DNA of 64,000 nucleotides from Hydractinia symbiolongicarpus (Eukaryota; Cnidaria; Hydrozoa; Anthoathecata; Hydractiniidae): contig NC_079882.1 of the NCBI RefSeq assembly GCF_029227915.1, positions 1,984,001 through 2,048,000 on the forward strand, given 5' to 3'. The notes below the pieces were generated by a model, which was given only the letters and a program-made list of their open reading frames with translations, was not told the origin of the DNA and did not search any database. Positions 58,601 through 64,000 of the stretch are shown here, piece after piece. The position numbers and the translations under genes were made by a program. The number at the start of each line of letters is the position of its first letter. Position 1 is the stretch's first letter.

Positions 58601-61144
58601 TGTTTTAGTAACTGTTCTTCCACCCATTGGAACACCCCCTCCATGGCGTAAGTAGTGATTTGTTTTGTGAATCTTCAATAATACCTTTGTGATACAAGCA
58701 TAAATGTAATATTTTTCACAGCTAAGGATTGTGGTGTCCCAACTTATCAAACATCAAAAGTGATTGGTGGAGTTGACGCAAAACGAGGAGCATGGCCATG
58801 GCAGGCTCGATTATACAAAACAAATACTTATGCATCGTATTGTGGTGCCTCGCTTATCTCAACAACTTGGTTAGTAACTGCAGCACATTGTGTCAGCGGT
58901 AAATCTGCGAAAGATATCACTGTTCATCTAGGTATGATTTTACGAATGTTTTGAAATGCATGTTTAAGCAAGTGGGTAACATTAGTAATTTATTAATGGT
59001 GCGAAGACAAGGTTTTTGCGAGAAGTTAAAGAATAGTTCGAATTTATTTATTTATAGGACTACATAACTTGGCCAAAGCAGAAAATTCTATCCAAGAGAT
59101 ACTTGTACGACAAATTATTGTCCATCCGTCATATAACAAACCGACAAGAATGAATAATGACATAGCTTTATTGCAACTTGTTAAACCAGCTATTTTGAAT
59201 GATCGAGTCAAAGCAGTATGTTTACCGAAACAGGGAAAAGCCGTGAAATTGGGGACGAAATGTTACTTAACAGGTTTCCTTATAAATGTGTAGTTATTAT
59301 TGTCTCGCCTACTCGTTTTCACATTTTGTTTGTTATGTTTGTGAACGAATTCTTAAAAAATCATACTTGAGTATCTGTAAAATAAAATACGCATTCTCTA
59401 ATCTGGTTTATGACAGTTATAAAATCAGTTATAAACTTGATAATTCTTCTGCTCATCCGCAGTGCAATGTAAAAGCGCATAAAAGAAAAAATTATTAGAA
59501 GTTTTCTTTAATGGTATTTGGCTGTTATTTTCACAACTTCTACTGAGTGTATCATCAATTATTATTACTTTAAATGGCTGTCAAGTGAACATTGTGGCTA
59601 TTTTAGCGGGCATCAACACAATAATCGCCTGCTTACCAGGCAGGTCATTGTCATTGTTACTTTTAGCCCGCGAATATATCTCCTTTTCAAGATTTTTGAA
59701 AACTAAAAATCGTTATCGTGTCGGTATTTCTTTTATTGTGCTCATTAGACTAGTTACGTTAAATATTCCCAAGTTGGACCATATAATGTATTGATCGTAA
59801 AAGTAAAATTGACACACAATATTTTGGTAGCGAACGTGGAAATAATTTGCCACAATTTATGTTGTGCTATATGGATTGCTATATGGTCCTCGGTCATAAT
59901 TGTGGCGCCCCGTTTGGCGTCGGAACCAAAAATTCTGAACTCGTGGTTTTCCGCGGGCAATTAAAAATCCATATCACCTTTCAAATCATGTTATTGCTAT
60001 ATTTTTTGACGTTAGACTTTATGTTTGGCAATGCTTAATTTCTCCGTGTTCCATAAACTTAATTGTTTATTCAGGCTGGGGAAAGACAAAACATCCTGGA
60101 GGACCGTCCTTAGTCTTGCAACAAACTGATCTAGATATTGTCGACAGTAGTATTTGTCATGCATTGAATTATGGGAATTACAGAATTCCGGTTACCAAAG
60201 GAATGGTTTGCGCTGGTCTTGGACACAACACGGTAAAACACAGATTATTTTGAATGTTTTGATTGGGACAGTTCAAGATTTTACAAATCCATTAGAAAGT
60301 TAAGATAAGTAACATAAGTTTTTGGTATGAGTTCTATTATACGTTTCACTTGAAACCATATTGTTTTTCGCTCTCAACATGTTAAAGTTAAAGCGAATTC
60401 TCGAATAAACGTATGGTACCTACATAATTTTTAATAAAATTAATTTCTGTCCTAGTTTCTAGTCTACTAGCATAAAAATTTAAAGTCAAAAAAGGTTTCG
60501 CACTTTGATTTAAATGAAATAGGTAAAAGACGCGCATGACTAATTGGCATCAGTATTTTTTTATCAACCATTGATACCTTTTACTGCACAGCTAAAATGT
60601 TGGCATTCATGAAGAGCACTTTCACTGTTCGATATGAATAGGATTGCATGTGATATGGTGAATCAAAGCATTTTTAGATATCTTGTGGAAACGTAATTTT
60701 TATAGCATTGTAATTCTTTTTTTTTGTATTCGCCATTCCAATAACTCCACACCTCGTAGGAAACTAGATCGTTCCAGGGAGGGGGTTAAGTCTTTGTCTG
60801 ATCAGGCTTAGAAAATTTGTAAATTCAAAAGTTTAGATAATGTAAAAACACAACAAATATAAAATCTTTTTGTTCGTTTGTTTTGTCGGTCTCCCCGGTT
60901 GCTAAGGGTTTGCTTCAATTTTTGAATTATTGCTTAGATAAATTCATCAAAATTTCAATTTTAGATACAAAGTGGTTGCCATGGAGATTCTGGTGGTCCA
61001 TTGGTGTGCAAAGAAAACAATAAATTTGTTTTGCATGGTGATGTAAGTTGGGGAAGTCATATTTGTGATGCTTCGAAAGGATATACAGTGTTTGGAAGAG
61101 TCAGTCATTACAGAACATGGATGGATCAATATATTTACACTTAA
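40719..61144 (+). CDS. Astacin-3x ShK-trypsin fusion, copy 2, exon 1 split by a Harbinger insertion
   Basis: Exon 1 is in two pieces, 40719-40745 and 50471-50510. Their lengths (27+40) sum to the 67 nt of copy 1 exon 1 once one copy of the TTA duplication is discounted. Other exons: 50750-50896, 51338-51458, 52767-52870, 53809-53880, 54663-54884, 54960-54995, 55234-55359, 56828-56941, 57266-57292, 57480-57503, 58129-58248, 58609-58647, 58722-58931, 59058-59273, 60075-60232, 60965-61144. Most equal the copy 1 lengths exactly. Astacin motifs (VHEILHALGFYHEQSR, SIMHY), three ShK exons and the S1 triad (TAAHC, NNDIAL, GDSGGP) are all present. The residue equivalent to trypsin 189 is Ser, not Gly as in copy 1. 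A further possible exon at 55547-55602 is 56 nt and would break frame. As assembled, the insertion should abolish the secreted product; downstream exons show no stops, so the insertion looks recent or polymorphic. Confidence 0.85.
40746..40805 (+). repeat. Left 60-bp Harbinger terminal inverted repeat
   Basis: A perfect inverse of 50408-50467. Contains two repeats of CGGGACGGGACG separated by ATTGC. Divergence from the right end begins immediately after GCCGGGAT. Confidence 0.93.
41028..42104 (+). CDS. Harbinger-associated Myb/SANT-like DNA-binding protein
   Basis: An uninterrupted 358-codon frame with ATG at 41028, 223 bp inside the left inverted repeat. The basic N-terminus (MAAKRALVKKPTDVPTKKK) could be a nuclear signal. 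Residues about 20-130 look like a Myb/SANT/MADF-type helical domain (FRFNDEMVFNLINCLLDYK, with GYQRVLEKIKDLRQGF). An acidic serine-rich linker follows (about 165-215), then a coiled-coil-prone segment (KLIDNKRKQLERKLSSAQRD onward) and a Gln/Asn-rich tail. In PIF/Harbinger elements this protein binds the transposon and brings the nuclease to the nucleus; that role is family knowledge, not seen here. It is intact although the partner nuclease is broken. Confidence 0.85.
   Translation: MAAKRALVKKPTDVPTKKKCFRFNDEMVFNLINCLLDYKAKCEFENIDFDADKPMQYKVIRTELAKLYQNEEEVFGPVEDTSTELSQENVREMKKLIARGYQRVLEKIKDLRQGFSKAVISGTRSGCGRLVYEHYDSLKLLCSGSANTEPLPNGIDSADVNQTKSSNEMLSDHDDPTANINSVDSGEYEDPADDDNLSLSSSDQSVSKNSCIVTSTPKTTSAVPKLIDNKRKQLERKLSSAQRDTLLLREAKEERSDRKELQEMIKNSNESFTAALNNISQAMLQISETMSHSMQLMAQSFSQQAGPSSQNYESYGRRHHFQHINPNCNVVSSIVTQNNNISPNDPSGGGYYQSLMRE
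42157..43068 (+). repeat. 912-bp duplicated block, copy A1, with CCTGAGCGTCAGG satellite
   Basis: Near-identical to 43697-44608 (offset 1,540 bp, only a few substitutions seen). Contains 19 copies of the core (C)CTGAGCGTCAG(G), most flanked by ATGC/GCAT or ACATG/CATG so that each forms a dyad of about 20 bp. Five cores make a 177-bp higher-order unit, seen as CTAGAG recurring at 42574, 42751 and 42928. The block begins with GTGCCTCCTTCG-type sequence near 42291 and ends with its inverse CGAAGGAGGC near 43047, as if it were itself a small inverted-repeat element. Confidence 0.9.
43398..43699 (+). repeat. 302-bp dispersed repeat, copy B1
   Basis: Essentially identical to 48374-48675 (offset 4,976 bp). 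Contains the same 70-codon frame in both copies, which has no recognisable domain and is treated as fortuitous. Boundaries are TAACTGTAAGCTGTAAGG and GTTTAGCTCCATTTA. Confidence 0.9.
43697..44608 (+). repeat. 912-bp duplicated block, copy A2
   Basis: Second copy of 42157-43068 with the same 19 satellite cores and 177-bp higher-order unit. Differences are single bases, for example GGCGTTTTC for GACGTTTTC. It abuts directly the end of the 302-bp repeat at 43398-43699. Confidence 0.9.
44609..48373. other. Harbinger interior, no supported gene
   Basis: AT-rich with poly-T near 46729-46742 and poly-A near 47072-47088. Short frames only. A small satellite block lies at 45366-45520. Much of this may be nested, decayed insertion sequence. 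Confidence 0.5.
45366..45520 (+). repeat. Small third block of CCTGAGCGTCAGG satellite
   Basis: Four intact or near-intact cores and one degraded core (CCTGATCTTCAGATGC) in the same order and spacing as the 177-bp unit of the large blocks. It diverges from the large blocks, so it is probably an older or ancestral copy. Confidence 0.85.
48374..48675 (+). repeat. 302-bp dispersed repeat, copy B2
   Basis: Second copy of 43398-43699; sequences are the same as far as compared. The flanks differ from those of B1 on both sides. Confidence 0.9.
49010..50322 (-). pseudogene. Harbinger transposase (HARBI1-like DDE nuclease), broken
   Basis: Read from 50322 to 49010. The basic N-terminus ends RIPRSTWFK, then an in-frame TAA (50077-50079). 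The helix-turn-helix region follows (RMTKAMFTDLVDQIR, KKVAVTLYYLKDTGSLSM), then a second in-frame TAA (49813-49815) just after GLHISTV. The nuclease core has GCIDGTHV (first Asp), GDPAYPLTPYC (second Asp), then a one-base loss near 49331 that shifts frame, and RNPVECAFGRLKARW (the Glu). The tail has CFVLHNICE. All three catalytic residues survive but not in one frame, so it cannot make a full nuclease. Length without lesions would be about 435 codons, somewhat longer than the usual 350-400. Confidence 0.9.
50408..50467 (-). repeat. Right 60-bp Harbinger terminal inverted repeat
   Basis: A perfect inverse of 40746-40805, followed by the TTA target copy and the rest of the split protease exon. 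Absence of any mismatch over 60 bp argues for a young insertion. Confidence 0.93.
50646..50760 (+). repeat. Four tandem copies of the exon 2 splice-acceptor region (copy 2)
   Basis: The 33-34-bp unit TTTCTTCTAGATCCTAAC occurs four times, with CTAG at 50646, 50679, 50712 and 50746. Only the last acceptor (exon start 50750) leads into the protease frame. Using any earlier one runs into a TAG just before the last copy. Copy 1 has a single acceptor here. Confidence 0.8.
53373..53532. repeat. Long foldback hairpin in protease copy 2 intron
   Basis: About 68-bp arms (left from 53373, right ending 53532) match in inverse orientation with about three differences, separated by a loop of about 25 nt containing ATCATCGGGCCCGTTGAT. 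Arms begin TTACTGTGGAAAGTTTATC. Lies in the intron between the exons ending 52870 and starting 53809. Likely a foldback or MITE insertion. Confidence 0.85.
55621..55681 (+). repeat. (GTT)n microsatellite
   Basis: About 20 trinucleotide units in a copy 2 intron, just after the doubtful exon at 55547-55602. Confidence 0.9.
57559..58095 (+). repeat. (GTTC)n and (GTTTGTTC)n satellite in copy 2 intron
   Basis: Starts with a few octamers, then about 130 bp of pure GTTC (57600-57733), then about 355 bp of pure GTTTGTTC. All long frames across it on both strands (repeats of FVRS, FVCS or EQTN type) come from this repeat and are not genes. It ends 33 bp before the ShK3 exon at 58129. Confidence 0.95.
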
Positions 61145-63006
61145 AATATAATAACATAAAACAGAATATACGAAAATAAAATCATGACAAAAAATTATTA
61201 ATTTTACGCATTGTCCGCTTTTTAGCACCAAAAGCTCAATTTTGCGTACTTGCCAGGTTATCAAAGGTTTACTGATTGAATTTATTTAAAGTGTCAATTT
61301 TTATTTATTTTTCACAACGTACCTGCAAGAACAGTATCACTAGGGGAACATTACTGTATATTACTGTATATTTACATCTATTCATGCTGGAGTTGTCCTT
61401 ACATCTAAAATACTGCTCTAACAGGCCTAAAACTTGATGACTTTTAATATCCTACAACATTTCTTAAAAAAATTTAAAATACCATTTCAGGAGTTACCAT
61501 GGCAACTGTGCTGCTAATTGTAGTCCACCCAAAAATTATCCTGATTTTTAGGACTGTTTTTGCTCACCTTCTATATTATCCAATGCGAGTGATAACATAA
61601 GAACCATCTAGCAAAAAAATTACGCATGAATTTATTATAGTCAACACCTGTTCTCTGAAAAATTTCAAACTCTGTCTTATTTATTTTTTCATGCTTTAAT
61701 AAATTATCAACATAAAGCCATTCAAAGGTGTACTGTCCCCCCTCCCCAAACACCACCACCACAACTCCAGAAAACTCAATAATCAAAAACATTAATGCGG
61801 AAGTACTTTATAATCATTTTATGATTTCTTGTAATAAAATATGTAACATATGTATTCCCCAGGGCAACTTGTGTCTTTTCTAAGATAACAGGCGCTGGGA
61901 ACGAGGTTGTTAAAAGTTTGTTTAAAAAATATTGATAACATCAGCAGCGACCTTTTCATATACTAAAGAAGTTTTTTAAAATAGCCGTTGGTCCTATTAC
62001 GTAAAGCTGGGATCGCTAATTAAAACAATGTATAGGATCATGTGCTATTTACAAACTGTTAAGAAGGTTTTGTAGAGGTCATCGACCCATCATCAACGGG
62101 TTTGGCTTCACTAAGCTTTGAGAATCAGACCGATCTTGTTCCCAGGTGACCCTTAATAGCGCACACGAGATAAGGAACAGTTGTCTAAGTATACACAACT
62201 ACAAACTCTGGAGTAGAACTCGCAAGGAACTGGTAAACTTATTTGAGATAAAGAAAGTTAGAGAAAAAGCATATAAGAAGAGAAAATCGGGTAAGGGACT
62301 TTGGGCATTTTTTGTGCAGACAGGGAGATGGACAAGATAGAGGCCACTGTATATTAAACTTTGGATTTTTCTAGATCAAATCATTTTGTACACCTGTGTG
62401 CACTTAGAGAGGTTCTTTTGTATTTTCACACCAGACTCGAGCACTGCAGCGATGTCAGCAGAAATCTTTTTTCTCCCCTTTCACTTCATTATAATGTGGA
62501 TAGGCTGGCTTTAAACAACAATTTTATTCCTTTTGTTTTAAAGCCTCACACTTTTTTGTACGTATTCTGTCCTATAACATATTAATTACTATTGTTTTAA
62601 TTATTGATGTTTTACTAATAAATTTTATTAACTAATATACTAACTTATGCATAACTTATTAATATTTATAAACTACAGAAGAAGAAAATCTTTCTACAAG
62701 GAACCCCGCGTAGACACTGCGTGGTTGTAAACCTCCAATTACTCATTTATGCCTTTGAACTGATTGAGGTCTGCAGAATCTGTAGGCACTTGCACAATGA
62801 AAATACAGATGACGTCTTTAGAAACTGTATTTACATGCGTTCCGAAAATGCAGGCGGTATGTCTTATTTATAAAAACATAACAATAAATTCATTAGCCTC
62901 CGCATCAAGAAATGTTATATAAACTCATCCACATGCAAGTTGCAATCATAAAATTGCTTTAGAAGCTTACAGTGTAACATCAAGTGAATATTTTTCTTAC
63001 GACAAA
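61145..63006. other. Intergenic stretch after protease copy 2
   Basis: No gene. Contains pieces of the GGGAACGAGGTTG repeat family (61887-61909) and a CTTGTTCCCAGG end (62130-62141) in outward orientation. Right end should hold the promoter of the gene at 63007. Confidence 0.5.
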
Positions 63007-64000
63007 ATGGTTGGAGCAAATATATTATTTTTCATATTCGTGCATGCAACATCTGGATCTGTTCTGGTAGGTATTCAACTTGTTTGTTGTTTTTGGAAAT
63101 AATTGTACGACTTATTCTTTTTGTGGTTATTATGACTGAACTATATAATACATATTTCTAATTTTGTCGTTTCCATTTAGCATAAAAATGGACAAGATGG
63201 CAACAAAGGTGAAATTTCTTTTATGCTAAAATTTTTATACTTGCAATTTCACCAAAAACCCATGCTAAGTTAAATTTTTCGTTTTTTAGAAATTTCGAAG
63301 GATCAATTTGTCAAAATGTTTGTGAAAACAAGTAAGTATTTTTTTATGCTGCAACAATTAACACATTCTAACCATGTCTTTCCAATATTTGTGTGGCACT
63401 CATGATAGAAAAGTTAAAAAATTTTCAAATAATCTATTTTCTTTAGATAAACTGTTGACAGATCAAGATTATCATCAACTACAGAACAATCCAAACTTCC
63501 CTTTACAATGTGCAAAAAGTAAAGCATCAATTGGAGGAATGTTTGCGAGAGATCAGAATGGAAAATTAGCTCTTCTGTTTTATGTTAATAGAATTTCAGC
63601 AGCAGGTTGGCGAATTTTAATCATTTTACAGTTACTCCTGAATGGAGAACAAAAAGTTTTTCTTGCTTACTGTTTTTTTATACCTGTCGACTTTGATATT
63701 TATTTTCACACCAGCGAAACAAATTTGTCATGTTGTCACCAACGAAATATAATAACGATTGCCATTGTGAAGTAAAAAACATTGAAATAATTAATTTCAG
63801 GTTGTTGGGGATATTATTTGCATCTTCAGGAAGGATCAAAAATTCAACAAGAATACTTTAATTTCCACAATATTGTAAGTACTTTTTATCTCTTTCAACT
63901 GGTTTAAAAAAAATCATTTTTCTGCTTTTATTACCGAGTTTACAATTGCTTCAACATTGTAGGACAAAGACTTTCAAAAAGTTGCTTACCTTCAACTTTC
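63007..64000 (+). CDS. Secreted protein, 5' part, unknown family
   Basis: Exons: 63007-63066, 63181-63208, 63290-63331, 63447-63605, 63801-63874, and 63963 running off the window edge. Phases match (0, 1, 1, 1, 0). The first exon is a signal peptide (MVGANILFFIFVHATSGS). The mature part begins HKNGQDGNK and has LTDQDYHQLQNN, CAKSKASIGGMFARDQ, LALLFYVNRISAAGCWGYY and LQEGSKIQQEYFNF. Two cysteines are visible. I do not recognise the family. The intron structure (small phase-1 exons) is like the neighbouring proteases, but no protease motif is present. Confidence 0.6.

Noticed and set aside
61887-62141. Element bounded by GGGAACGAGGTTG and CTTGTTCCCAGG
   Set aside because: The ends face outward rather than inward, so they are separate solo fragments.

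Overview
The window reads as nuclear DNA of a cnidarian animal, probably a hydrozoan. It is AT-rich, its genes are split into many short exons by GT-AG introns, secreted proteases carry ShK domains, and a large share is transposon-derived. No bacterial or viral gene was recognised. Gene models come from reading splice sites and phases by eye. The models for the voltage-sensing phosphatase, P5C reductase, UBA protein and both proteases keep frame across their exons, apart from one doubtful exon in the second protease copy.

Layout. 1-6142: mostly non-coding, with one two-exon candidate for a small secreted basic protein (3878-4946). 6143-9421: a divergent pair, pyrroline-5-carboxylate reductase on the minus strand and a UBA/zinc-knuckle protein on the plus strand. 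The second protein carries all three classes of ESCRT/NEDD4 late-domain motif. 11871-20291 (minus): a complete 18-exon voltage-sensing phosphatase (VSP/TPTE type, 547 residues). 20292-25387: gene-poor, with two decayed inverted-repeat elements. 25388-26395 (minus): a one-exon leucine-rich-repeat protein with a predicted N-myristoylation site.

28124-61144 holds two tandem plus-strand copies of an unusual two-protease gene: signal peptide, astacin propeptide and catalytic domain, three ShK domains, then an S1 (trypsin-fold) protease in the same predicted reading frame. Copy 1 (28124-34738) looks intact and has a GC-AG first intron. Copy 2 (40719-61144) is split inside its signal-peptide exon by a 9,722-bp PIF/Harbinger element with perfect 60-bp terminal inverted repeats and a TTA target duplication. 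That element carries an intact Myb/SANT-like gene, a broken transposase, and large arrays of a CCTGAGCGTCAGG palindromic satellite. Between the two copies lie a LINE with one in-frame stop and two MITE-like elements. 63007-64000 is the 5' part of a further secreted protein cut by the window edge.

Strongest points for follow-up: the astacin-ShK-trypsin fusion and its duplication, the Harbinger insertion exactly inside the signal-peptide exon, the UBA protein with PPxY+PTAP+YPxL motifs, and the VSP whose S4 lacks one expected arginine.
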